This document shows, in pieces, positions 1-6,048 of a DNA stretch of 6,152 bases. Every line of letters begins with the position of its first letter. Position 1 is the first letter of the stretch. Below the pieces are notes generated by a model, which did not search any database, was not told the DNA's origin, and saw only the letters and a program-made list of their open reading frames with translations. Origin of the DNA: Verrucomicrobiota bacterium (GTDB taxonomy: Bacteria > Verrucomicrobiota > Verrucomicrobiia > Methylacidiphilales > Verrucolacustridaceae). Location: NCBI GenBank assembly GCA_010031845.1, contig RGYX01000059.1:1-6152 (forward strand), in the 5' to 3' direction. A program made the translations under genes and the position numbers.

Positions 1-909
1 GAAGGATTCCTTGTTCTTGCTTGATTGGTTTGAGGTGTAGTCATCACTGACGCGTAGTTGATTGTCCCCATCCCCGAACAGATGGCGGTAAAAACGGTTG
101 GCGAGAAGCACATGTTCAAACCTCCTTTGGAGAAACAGTTGGGCGATCAGGACCTGAAATTCAATTTTGGCCTGAAGCTGCATGGCCTCGCGCTTGAGGC
201 GATTTCCCGCAATGGAGGCGTTCACTTCCGCAAGCTCCGTGAGCATGGGTTGAACCCTCATGTCCCGTTTCAGGTTTTGTTCTTTGCTCCATTGTTCGGC
301 GGTTGCCGCGCTGAGGGGTCGGTTCCCCAGACCGCTATCCTCGACGGCAAAACGGGAATTCCATTCCAGCGTGCTTTTGCGCTGCTTGAGGCTTTGGTTC
401 TGCAGCTCGATGTTGGAGGAAGCCCGCTTGCTGAGGATGACACTAAAAATCGCATCATCCAGAGAATCGCAAAGTCTCCCATCGGAACCGTAGTTGGCGG
501 CCTCAGGAAGCAATTTCCATGCCTTGCGAAAGTTTGCCTCGTTGACCTGGCCTGGAGCCAAAAGCAACATCATCTCCCTGAAGCTGTTTCGGTAGGTTTT
601 GGCCGCTTCACCGCTCTCTTCCTCGGCGTTCAGATATTTTTCAAAACGGGCACGAAAGATTCTCTGATCCTGGACGTTCCATATTTTTCCATCCCACGTC
701 ATGACATCCTGCCCTGGGTCGTAGGATGGTAGATCTTTCCCTAGGAGCTTCGAGGTTCCACCTGGAGTGTCTGGGGTTTGGGTTGCGGGTGCTTTCGAAG
801 GGGGAGTTGATGATTGCGGTTCACGCGCGCCCATGGATTCAGGGCTTTGGGCGTGCACCGGGGAGAGAGGGAAAAGCGCCACCAGCAGGGACAGTTTCCA
901 TATCTTCAT
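1..909 (-). CDS. Secreted helix-rich (coiled-coil-like) protein, 3' end beyond window
   Basis: The frame is open for 303 codons from an ATG at 909-907 to the left edge, so the C-terminus is missing. Residues 1-20 form a clear signal peptide (MKIWK start, hydrophobic LSLLVALFPL core, cleavage expected after VHA-20). Residues 21-60 are a low-complexity Pro/Ser/Thr/Gln linker. From about 66 a folded part begins (VMTWDGKIWNVQDQR), followed by long charged helices, with coiled-coil-like stretches at about 164-180 and 204-262 rich in Glu, Lys, Gln and Leu. I do not recognise the family. The product should be exported to the periplasm or beyond. Its start overlaps the stop of the preceding anchored-protein gene by 4 bases (ATGA) and has its own GGAGGAG, so the two are probably co-translated. 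A rightward open frame over 58-732 is judged a shadow, because only the leftward frame has a signal peptide and coupling. Confidence 0.82.
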   Translation of the reverse strand, partial: MKIWKLSLLVALFPLSPVHAQSPESMGAREPQSSTPPSKAPATQTPDTPGGTSKLLGKDLPSYDPGQDVMTWDGKIWNVQDQRIFRARFEKYLNAEEESGEAAKTYRNSFREMMLLLAPGQVNEANFRKAWKLLPEAANYGSDGRLCDSLDDAIFSVILSKRASSNIELQNQSLKQRKSTLEWNSRFAVEDSGLGNRPLSAATAEQWSKEQNLKRDMRVQPMLTELAEVNASIAGNRLKREAMQLQAKIEFQVLIAQLFLQRRFEHVLLANRFYRHLFGDGDNQLRVSDDYTSNQSSKNKESF

Positions 910-1310
910 TTTTTGTCCATCTCCTCCACGACCAGAAGCCCTGATTCATTGACCCGAACCTTCACCCGGTATCGCTGCCCCTTTTGCAGATTCAACCGCG
1001 CCAGGGGAGTGGGCACGAGAATGGGGAGGGGCCAGTCTTGGCCATCCGCAGAGACGCGAAGGGAGAAAAGGCGCCCTTTTTCCGGGTTCCAGCCCAAGGA
1101 ACCCATGATTACGCCGTCTACCTGGTAAATGTTTCCCCGGAGACTGTTGGCATTCTCATAAAAATCCCCGGGCTTGATTTTTTCAACCGTACGAAAGGGA
1201 TCCATGGCTTTTTCCAGCAAAAAAGAACCCAATCCGGCCAACACAATAAAAGCCGCGAAAATTCCACCCAACAGCTTGCGATTGGAAGGGCGGTGGGCTT
1301 TACGGGACAT
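906..1310 (-). CDS. Small membrane-anchored protein with possible OB-like periplasmic domain
   Basis: A 134-residue protein: a basic N-terminus (residues 1-12, SRKAHRPSNRK), one membrane segment at about 13-33, and an extracytoplasmic domain at about 40-130. The domain alternates hydrophobic strands with Gly turns (LRGNIYQVDGVIMG at 57-70, then LFSLRV, PLPILVP, GQRYRVKVRV and GLLVVEEM), which suggests a small five-stranded barrel of OB type, loosely like CcmE; this is a fold guess, not a family match. By the positive-inside rule the domain faces the periplasm. The gene lies 37 bases after the ABC transporter and overlaps the next gene by 4 bases, so it probably works with one or both, perhaps as an accessory or membrane-fusion-like subunit. 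No SD is visible before the ATG; a -10-like hexamer sits six bases before it instead. Confidence 0.8.
   Translation of the reverse strand: MSRKAHRPSNRKLLGGIFAAFIVLAGLGSFLLEKAMDPFRTVEKIKPGDFYENANSLRGNIYQVDGVIMGSLGWNPEKGRLFSLRVSADGQDWPLPILVPTPLARLNLQKGQRYRVKVRVNESGLLVVEEMDKK
921..927 (-). promoter_or_regulatory. Shine-Dalgarno-like GGAGGAG for the secreted protein gene
   Basis: GGAGGAG lies 11 bases before the ATG at 909, inside the end of the upstream gene. The spacing is long but the purine run is the best SD match in the window. With the ATGA overlap it supports 909 as the start. The GTG of the ABC gene has a GGGAG at the same 11-base distance. Confidence 0.45.
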
Positions 1311-1316
1311 GGATGG

Positions 1317-1346
1317 AGTTTAGGTCATATCGCCCTTCCGGAGCAA
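1317..1346 (-). promoter_or_regulatory. Possible internal promoter giving a leaderless mRNA
   Basis: Reading leftward, TTGCTC (1346-1341) is followed by an 18-base spacer and TAAACT (1322-1317), then six bases and the ATG at 1310. The hexamers match TTGACA at 4 of 6 positions and TATAAT at 4 of 6. A transcript begun at the usual distance would start at or beside the ATG, which would explain the lack of an SD. The site starts right after the ABC stop codon. A motif match only; chance is possible. Confidence 0.3.
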
Positions 1347-1347
1347 T

Positions 1348-1959
1348 CTAAGGCCACCGACTTCTGGAGATTCCAAAATAGGCAAAGAGAATCCCCAGAG
1401 CGAGATGCACCATAAGAATCCAGACTGACAACGGATAGCTCGAAAGCGGAGTCTCCGTTATGGAGGCAACCAGGTCATAAAACCGCGTGTCCTTCAAGGT
1501 CTGGATGTAGGCGGACCAGGCCCAATAGGCGCTGATGAAGGGCCGGGTGATCCATCCCAGTAAATCCGGCAAGGCAAGCAGCGCGCCGGAGAGGGGCAGT
1601 TGAAAACCGACCAAATAAAGACTTCCCAGAGAAGATTGTTCGCTTGAGTTTGACCAACTGGAGATGGCCAAACAGAGCGCGGTGACAGCTCCGGTGGTCA
1701 AAAGGAAGGGCACAAACTGCAGGAAAACAACCCCAGGAAATTGGCAAACCGCACGGACGAAGAGCGTCATCCAGGCGGATTGCAGTAAGACCAGAAACGA
1801 CAAGAAAAGGATGATTCCTGTCAAGACTGCGGACGGACGCAGTCCTGCCAATTTTTCCTTTTCGAGAATGTCTCTTTGCCCAACCACCTCCCGGGCCGAA
1901 TTATTGGATCCCATTAGTGCCAGCAGAATCACTTGAAACATAGCCAGTCCGCTCACCAA
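1348..1959 (-). CDS. ABCG-type transporter membrane domain (part after the frame break)
   Basis: This frame carries the rest of an ABC-2/ABCG-type membrane domain, whose ATPase and first helix are encoded just upstream in a different frame. Helices are visible at about 2-17, 45-66, 76-100, 111-130 and 178-197. Residues 18-43 (SNNSAREVVGQRD... followed by EKEKLAGLRPS) match the connecting-helix region of ABCG half-transporters, where a conserved Arg-Glu and a second Arg/Glu pair follow the second helix. The open frame continues upstream of the nominal TTG at 1959 through DQLRDTLAFTVQSTRIGTL back to about 2040, so the TTG is probably not a real start: nothing supports initiation there and the helix would be cut. 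The likely original product is one polypeptide of about 559 residues from 3026 to 1348. As it stands, this part depends on frameshifting or is dead. Confidence 0.75.
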   Translation of the reverse strand: MVSGLAMFQVILLALMGSNNSAREVVGQRDILEKEKLAGLRPSAVLTGIILFLSFLVLLQSAWMTLFVRAVCQFPGVVFLQFVPFLLTTGAVTALCLAISSWSNSSEQSSLGSLYLVGFQLPLSGALLALPDLLGWITRPFISAYWAWSAYIQTLKDTRFYDLVASITETPLSSYPLSVWILMVHLALGILFAYFGISRSRWP

Positions 1960-2012
1960 AGTCCCGATCCGGGTCGATTGAACGGTAAAGGCAAGCGTGT
2001 CCCGAAGCTGAT

Positions 2013-2040
2013 CTAAAACCCCGGCATCCGGACTGACGGG
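2013..2040 (-). other. Reading-frame break (-1) in the ABC transporter
   Basis: The ATPase frame ends ...AYRGLPSVRMPGF then TAG (2015-2013), while the membrane-domain frame is open across the same bases as ...SPDAGVLDQLRDTLAF and continues into the conserved domain. One extra base restores a continuous protein: for example GTCCGG read as GTCCCGG at about 2030 gives LPSVPDAGVLDQLRDTL. Alternatively a -1 slip on the GGGG just before TTT TAG would join the frames as MPG/VLDQ. No canonical X XXY YYZ heptamer is in register and no clear stimulatory hairpin was seen. A single-base deletion or a sequencing or assembly error is most likely. Confidence 0.75.
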
Positions 2041-3026
2041 AGTCCTCGATAGGCAAAAAGAGTGACCACCAAGGGAAAAACCAGCAGCAGGGAGGCATGA
2101 AGAAAAACCTGGGCCGGATCCCTAAAAAAAACTTTGATCCTGCGGGAAAGCCAGGTGGTGGTTTGGGAAAAAAATCCAGGAAGCTTGAGGCTGGATTCCT
2201 TCTCCGCCGAGGAGATACGGGATTCCAACTCGTGGATCACATTTTCCGAGGAAAGGGGCGCGGGTTCGACTGAGGCCAGCCATTCCTCGGCCCATTGCGA
2301 GGGTTCCTGTTCGCCCAAAGCCGGATAAACCTCTTCGGGGCTTCCCACTTGAAAATAGGAGGTGAGTAGACGGGGGTCTGCGGAATAGGCCAATCGCCCG
2401 CTGCATAAAACCGTGACTGAATCGTAGGAATCAAGGAACCGCAGGCTATGGGTGACAAGCAAAACCAGCCGTCCCTCGGCGCGGGCGAGGCTTGCCAGGA
2501 GGGCGGTGATCTCCTCTTCCGACCTTGGATCCAGCCCACTAGTGACCTCGTCCGCCAGTAACAAATCCGGTTCGGTGGTTAATTCCATGGCCAAGGCCAG
2601 CCGCCGCAACTGTCCTCCGGAAAGAACACTCGCCCGACGATCTCGTAAATCGATCAGTCCGGTTTCCTCCATATTTCTTTCCACCACCTCCCGGATCGAT
2701 TCACGGGAACCTCCTCGACGCAGTTGGGCCGTATAAACCAGATTTTCCTCCACCGTCAAAAGGGGTTGAGTGCAGCTGAACTGCGGGACGTAGCCCAGTT
2801 CATGGGCGGGCAAATCCTCCTCCTCAAGGTTTTGGTCATGCCAAAGAATGCTTCCCGAACTCACCGGCAAGATGCCGGCCACGACCTTTAAAAGGGTGCT
2901 CTTACCGCAACCCGAGGGTCCGACGACTGCCCCAAAGTGTCCGGAAGGGAATCGAGCGGTGATTCCGGAAAGCAGGGGGGACTCGCCACCCGGAAGGCTG
3001 AAAGCGACATTTTGGAGGGTAAGCAC
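2013..3026 (-). CDS. ABCG-type transporter ATPase domain plus first membrane helix
   Basis: A 337-residue product with a complete ABC ATPase: Walker A GPSGCGKST (36-44), Q-loop Gln82, signature LSGGQ (135-139), Walker B LLLADE (155-160), D-loop SGLD (163-166) and switch His193. After a linker (about 225-285) comes an amphipathic stretch (SRRIKVFFRDPAQ) and a first membrane helix (about 308-328, ending TLFAYRGLP), the NBD-then-TMD order of ABCG/ABC-2 half-transporters. The frame then stops after 11 further residues, well short of a full membrane domain, which continues in the -1 frame. All ATPase motifs are intact, so any decay is recent or apparent. The GTG start at 3026 has GGGAG 11 bases upstream. 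It heads a leftward unit with the anchored and secreted proteins; substrate unknown, direction most likely export or lipid movement. Confidence 0.88.
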   Translation of the reverse strand: MLTLQNVAFSLPGGESPLLSGITARFPSGHFGAVVGPSGCGKSTLLKVVAGILPVSSGSILWHDQNLEEEDLPAHELGYVPQFSCTQPLLTVEENLVYTAQLRRGGSRESIREVVERNMEETGLIDLRDRRASVLSGGQLRRLALAMELTTEPDLLLADEVTSGLDPRSEEEITALLASLARAEGRLVLLVTHSLRFLDSYDSVTVLCSGRLAYSADPRLLTSYFQVGSPEEVYPALGEQEPSQWAEEWLASVEPAPLSSENVIHELESRISSAEKESSLKLPGFFSQTTTWLSRRIKVFFRDPAQVFLHASLLLVFPLVVTLFAYRGLPSVRMPGF

Positions 3027-3095
3027 AAGAGAACAATCTCCCAGAGGCGGGTAAAGGCAACGTGGAAATAGCTACCGTCCATTCTTACGGTTGCG

Positions 3096-3101
3096 TAAAA
3101 T
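3096..3101 (+). promoter_or_regulatory. Possible -10 element (TAAAAT) for the AsmA-like gene
   Basis: The 81-base gap between the divergent genes (3027-3107) must hold both promoters. Rightward, TAAAAT matches TATAAT at 5 of 6 positions and ends six bases before the ATG at 3108; there is no SD and no good -35 box at the usual spacing. An ATG at 3100 overlaps it but meets TGA after one codon. This fits a leaderless transcript beginning at the ATG. No convincing promoter was found for the leftward transporter gene. Confidence 0.3.
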
Positions 3102-3107
3102 GCCCTG

Positions 3108-4547
3108 ATGCAACCAACTGTGGAAAAAAAACCGGGAAAAGTTCCATGGATCCTGCTTGCGGTGGCGGGAGGTGTGGCACTGGCGGGAATTCTTGCGGCG
3201 GTTTTCCTTCCCGTGCTGGTGGTTCGCTGGCTTGGGGGGGAGGATTTCCGGAAGTTGGCCTCGGGGCAGATTTCGGACGCCCTGAAGACCAAGGGGGATC
3301 TGGAAGTTCTCCAGTGGTCCTCATTTTCTGTTTACTCCGGGAGTTTTTTAAGCCGAACCAACGATCCGGGCGACTGGAACTGGAGAATTCATGAGATTCG
3401 GGCGGATATATCCCCGCGGCTCTTGTTGGATCGAATTCTGCGTTTTTCCGAAATTTCCGTAGGTTCGGTCGTACTTGCCCCAGGCTTTCCCGCGCCAGCC
3501 ACCACGGCCTCCGCTCCAGTCACCCCTCCCGATTTGATTCACGCCAAGTCGTCCCAAGAATTTTTGCGTGATGTGCAGATTGAAAAACTGGAGGTGCGCA
3601 ATTTCGACCTTTCCCCCAACTCCATCACCCAAGGATGGGGAGTAAAAGGGGTCAGGATTGTTTTGAATATGAAAAAACAGGGGACGGATTTCAGGCTTCA
3701 GAATGGTGAAATCCTGGCGCCGTTACCCTGGGCCCGGAATGTGACCATCCAACAGGCGAAGGGAAGATTTGTCGTCCCCACTTGTTACCTTACCGACCTC
3801 ACTCTGAAATCCGGCGGGGGCGGCCTGCTTTCCGCCTCTGGGAATTTCACGACTTCTCCATCCCCCTTAGGACACGGACGGTTTTCCTGGGAAAGGTGGG
3901 AAATCCCCAGCGGTAAACTCGGGTTCGGCCTTTTTGATGTGCCTGCCAAAATGTCGGGAGAATTCAATTTAGAGGAATGGAGCCCTTCTAGCCTTCAGGG
4001 AAGTGGGAAGGTTCGATTGGTGGATGCCCGGCTCGAGCCTGGCAGGGGCTCGGAATCCATTCTGGCAATCCTCTCTGTCATCACAGGGGAGCCCCGCCTT
4101 AAGGGGTGCCCGCTGACAACCGCAGGGGCCAGTTTTGAGATTCTTTCCAATCGCTATGATATCCGTGATATCCTGGTGGAAGCGCCCGGGTTGCTCCGGG
4201 CCACTGGCTCCATCCGAATTTCAAGCGGCAATCTTGAGGGGGCAATCCAGTTTGGCCTCGATAAATATCTCGGAAGTAAAGTGGCCGACCTGACCGGCGG
4301 AGAGCTTTTTCAAAAAGAGGAAAACGGCTACCTGTATCAACCGGTGAAAATCAGCGGAACCATGGAAAATCCGCAAAACGATCTCCAACCCAGATTGGCT
4401 GCCGCCATGGCCCGAACCATGATCCGGACCGGGGCCCAAATTCTGGAGAAAGCAGCGGGGGCAAGGGGTGGAGATCCCAGTCGTGATGCCACGGGGCAAG
4501 TCTTTCAGGGTATCCGGTCCCTGTTTGCCCCTCCGTCTAATCCGTGA
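3108..4547 (+). CDS. AsmA-like inner-membrane-anchored periplasmic protein
   Basis: A 479-residue protein with a short basic cytoplasmic N-terminus (EKKPGK), one membrane segment at about 13-38, then a long extracytoplasmic region of beta-strand-rich sequence. The layout resembles AsmA/DUF3971-like proteins. The C-terminal part is most telling: VRLVDARLEPG (about 301-311), ILSVITGEP, then IRDILVEAPGLLRATGSIR (about 351-370), NLEGAIQFGL and GTMENPQNDLQP (about 417-428), all of which look like the AsmA-like C-terminal region. Family members of this kind are linked to outer-membrane assembly and phospholipid transfer across the periplasm; a role here is inferred. A Pro/Ala/Thr linker sits at about 125-142. 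It is divergent from the transporter and has no visible SD. It is the only rightward gene and its end overlaps the converging gene by 11 bases. Confidence 0.8.
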   Translation: MQPTVEKKPGKVPWILLAVAGGVALAGILAAVFLPVLVVRWLGGEDFRKLASGQISDALKTKGDLEVLQWSSFSVYSGSFLSRTNDPGDWNWRIHEIRADISPRLLLDRILRFSEISVGSVVLAPGFPAPATTASAPVTPPDLIHAKSSQEFLRDVQIEKLEVRNFDLSPNSITQGWGVKGVRIVLNMKKQGTDFRLQNGEILAPLPWARNVTIQQAKGRFVVPTCYLTDLTLKSGGGGLLSASGNFTTSPSPLGHGRFSWERWEIPSGKLGFGLFDVPAKMSGEFNLEEWSPSSLQGSGKVRLVDARLEPGRGSESILAILSVITGEPRLKGCPLTTAGASFEILSNRYDIRDILVEAPGLLRATGSIRISSGNLEGAIQFGLDKYLGSKVADLTGGELFQKEENGYLYQPVKISGTMENPQNDLQPRLAAAMARTMIRTGAQILEKAAGARGGDPSRDATGQVFQGIRSLFAPPSNP

Positions 4548-5073
4548 CTTCGTAGGTATCGTCGGCGGACCGTCCCTGCCAACGGTTGAGTAGATGACGG
4601 AATAGTTTGGATAATTGATCCCGGTTCGCCAGGCGGTACTCGATAATTTTGGCATGGCTTGTTTCCGGAAACTTTTTCACCACAGCCTGCGCATTCTTTT
4701 GGGCGCTGCCCGGGGCACGCGAGACCATCTCCTCGGTGATGCGGCTTAATCCGTCCACCACTGTTTGTCCCGGCATGCCGCCGGTATCCGCCAGCGGCTT
4801 CTCCAAGGTGTAGAAACGGGCCTGAGTTGAGCCTCTGGTTGCCACGGTCACCTCCGTCACCCGAAGAGATCCATCCAACAAGTATTCATGCTGACTGACC
4901 GAATCGACCGCACCAAGAGAAACCGAATAGTAATTTCCGTCGGGAAACTTGCAATTCCACAAGCCCTGGCGTGCAGAGGAGTAACCGGCGTTGGTATTGG
5001 AATTGTTTTGGGAAAAAAGAAGGGATGGGAAAAGGCAAGCTACGATGCCGGAAGCAAGAAAACGCAAGCTCAT
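4537..5073 (-). CDS. Small secreted protein of unknown function
   Basis: A 178-residue protein with an N-terminal signal peptide (MSLRF, hydrophobic core to about residue 20, cleavage probably after LFS-21 before QNNSN). An IVAC at 10-13 resembles a lipobox, but the leader would be too short, so standard signal peptidase I processing is favoured. Residues 37-95 look beta-rich (GLWNCKFPDGNYYSVSLG, then RVTEVTVATRG and ARFYTLEKP), and 100-170 look helical and charged. I do not recognise the family. Its ATG overlaps the TGA of the DUF1844 gene (ATGA, 5070-5073), so translation is probably coupled. The end overlaps the convergent AsmA-like gene, and no terminator hairpin is seen between them. Confidence 0.8.
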   Translation of the reverse strand: MSLRFLASGIVACLFPSLLFSQNNSNTNAGYSSARQGLWNCKFPDGNYYSVSLGAVDSVSQHEYLLDGSLRVTEVTVATRGSTQARFYTLEKPLADTGGMPGQTVVDGLSRITEEMVSRAPGSAQKNAQAVVKKFPETSHAKIIEYRLANRDQLSKLFRHLLNRWQGRSADDTYEVTD

Positions 5074-5513
5074 CCGTAGCTCTTAAAGTATTTCTTCTTA
5101 TCTTCCTCCGGAGGGGTGGGTTTAGCCTTTGGGCCGGGTGCGGTGGTGGGCTCGTCTTCCAGCATCTCCTCCTCCAAGGCGGACATGTCTACTTGGGGGC
5201 CACGGTCGGGCATCATGGCAGCGGGGGTTCCGCCGCTGGCTTCAACGAACGCCAATTGAACCTGCTGGAGGGCTTCGGTGAGGATCTTGGATTCCTGAGA
5301 ATTCAGATTCCCCTCGGTCTTGGCTTTGATGAGCTCCAGATGGTCGATCATCATCTTGGCCGCCTGAAGATTGGGAGGGAGGCGTTCCCCCTCCGGTGTG
5401 GGAATCCGGCCGAGGACGTAGAGAATGTTCTGCGCCTGAACCATGACGAACTGGACAAACTTGCGCGTCATCTCTGAGGAGGTGACCGGATTGGTTTTTT
5501 GGACTTCAGCCAT
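5070..5513 (-). CDS. DUF1844 domain protein
   Basis: A 147-residue cytoplasmic protein. Residues about 14-90 match the DUF1844 pattern from memory: FVQFVMVQAQNILYVLGRIP (19-38), a stretch of conserved helix with MMIDHLELIKAKTEGNL (54-70), then EESKxL-like SQESKILTEALQQVQLAF. The domain is a short helical bundle of unknown function found in several phyla including Verrucomicrobia. The C-terminal tail (about 105-147) is low-complexity: an acidic patch (ALEEEMLEDE), a Pro/Ala/Thr linker, and EEDKKKYFKSYG at the end. The ATG at 5513 begins 14 bases after the stop of the Minf_1886-type gene with no SD visible. It lacks a signal peptide or membrane segment although its downstream partner is exported. 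Confidence 0.85.
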   Translation of the reverse strand: MAEVQKTNPVTSSEMTRKFVQFVMVQAQNILYVLGRIPTPEGERLPPNLQAAKMMIDHLELIKAKTEGNLNSQESKILTEALQQVQLAFVEASGGTPAAMMPDRGPQVDMSALEEEMLEDEPTTAPGPKAKPTPPEEDKKKYFKSYG

Positions 5514-5527
5514 GCCGCATAATCCGT

Positions 5528-6016
5528 TTAAAGCTTTCCGAGATTGTTTTTCGATTTCGGTCTACGCCGTGGGGATCCCTTTTTGGGGGAGGGGGAACGC
5601 CAGCTAACCGACCGTTTTTTCAGGGATTGTGGCTTGGGTTGAAAGGGGCTCTCAAAGGCCTCGATAAAGGTCCAGATTTCCTGAAAATCGTCCGGCTTAT
5701 CCGTTTCGCTTTTGCCGAGGATCCCGAATTGAACCAACTGGAAAACAATCTCCCCGACGTGGGAGCAGCGGAAGATTCCCCATTCCCCAAGAACCGTTTT
5801 GGCCATGGGGCCATACTCCTTGAGCGCCAAATCACGAAATCCCTCAAGCAACTCCTTGCCGCTGACATGGGCCGGCTTCTTCTCCGGTCCATGACGATTG
5901 AACCGGGCGATGGAGTGGTCCAAGGATTGGCGGATAAAGTGGTAGGCCGCCGGGGCAAATCGGCTGTCCGTAGCGCGAATCTTGATGATGGCCTGGTCAA
6001 AATTCAAATGAGCCAT
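5528..6016 (-). CDS. Minf_1886 family protein with basic C-terminal tail
   Basis: Starting at the ATG at 6016 gives 162 residues. Residues 1-125 match the Minf_1886 family (conserved in Planctomycetes and Verrucomicrobia): LNFDQAIIKIRATDSRFAPAAY near the N-terminus, HVSGKELLEGFRDLAL (50-65), YGPMAKTVLGEWGIFRC (68-84), VGEIVFQLVQFGILGKSE (87-104), and DDF...FIEAFESPF to 125. Function is unknown; no catalytic motif is evident. Residues 126-162 form an unstructured tail with 13 Lys/Arg and no acidic residue (SLKKR, PSPKKGSPRRRPKSK), suggesting nucleic-acid or membrane-surface contact. The frame is open further upstream to 6151, but homology begins at MAHLNF and the upstream 45 residues look noncoding and overlap another gene end, so 6016 is chosen. 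Confidence 0.87.
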   Translation of the reverse strand: MAHLNFDQAIIKIRATDSRFAPAAYHFIRQSLDHSIARFNRHGPEKKPAHVSGKELLEGFRDLALKEYGPMAKTVLGEWGIFRCSHVGEIVFQLVQFGILGKSETDKPDDFQEIWTFIEAFESPFQPKPQSLKKRSVSWRSPSPKKGSPRRRPKSKNNLGKL

Positions 6017-6048
6017 AGTTCCAGAATGGACGCAAAATTCCGGTTTGT

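Noticed and set aside
58..732. A 224-codon rightward open frame
   Set aside because: It lies wholly opposite the leftward secreted-protein gene, has no signal, motif or RBS, and its composition is what the antisense of that gene would give.
1941..1959. Independent start (TTG 1959 or ATG 1941) for a separate permease gene
   Set aside because: Protein-like sequence in this frame runs upstream past both codons, no RBS is present, and starting there would cut into the second membrane helix and leave the upstream half without its partner.
1901..2098. A 65-codon leftward open frame spanning the frame break
   Set aside because: It is in the third frame, fits neither the ATPase nor the membrane-domain sequence, and its residues are not domain-like.
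2124..2131. An eight-T tract (coding strand) in the transporter as a slippage site explaining the frame break
   Set aside because: Adding one T there gives TTT TAG, an immediate stop, and the original frame continues to match the first membrane helix for 25 or more codons after it, so the break lies further downstream.
4221..4655. A 144-codon leftward open frame across the end of the AsmA-like gene
   Set aside because: It is antisense to the conserved AsmA-like C-terminus and overlaps the secreted-protein gene in another frame; no RBS or motif supports it.
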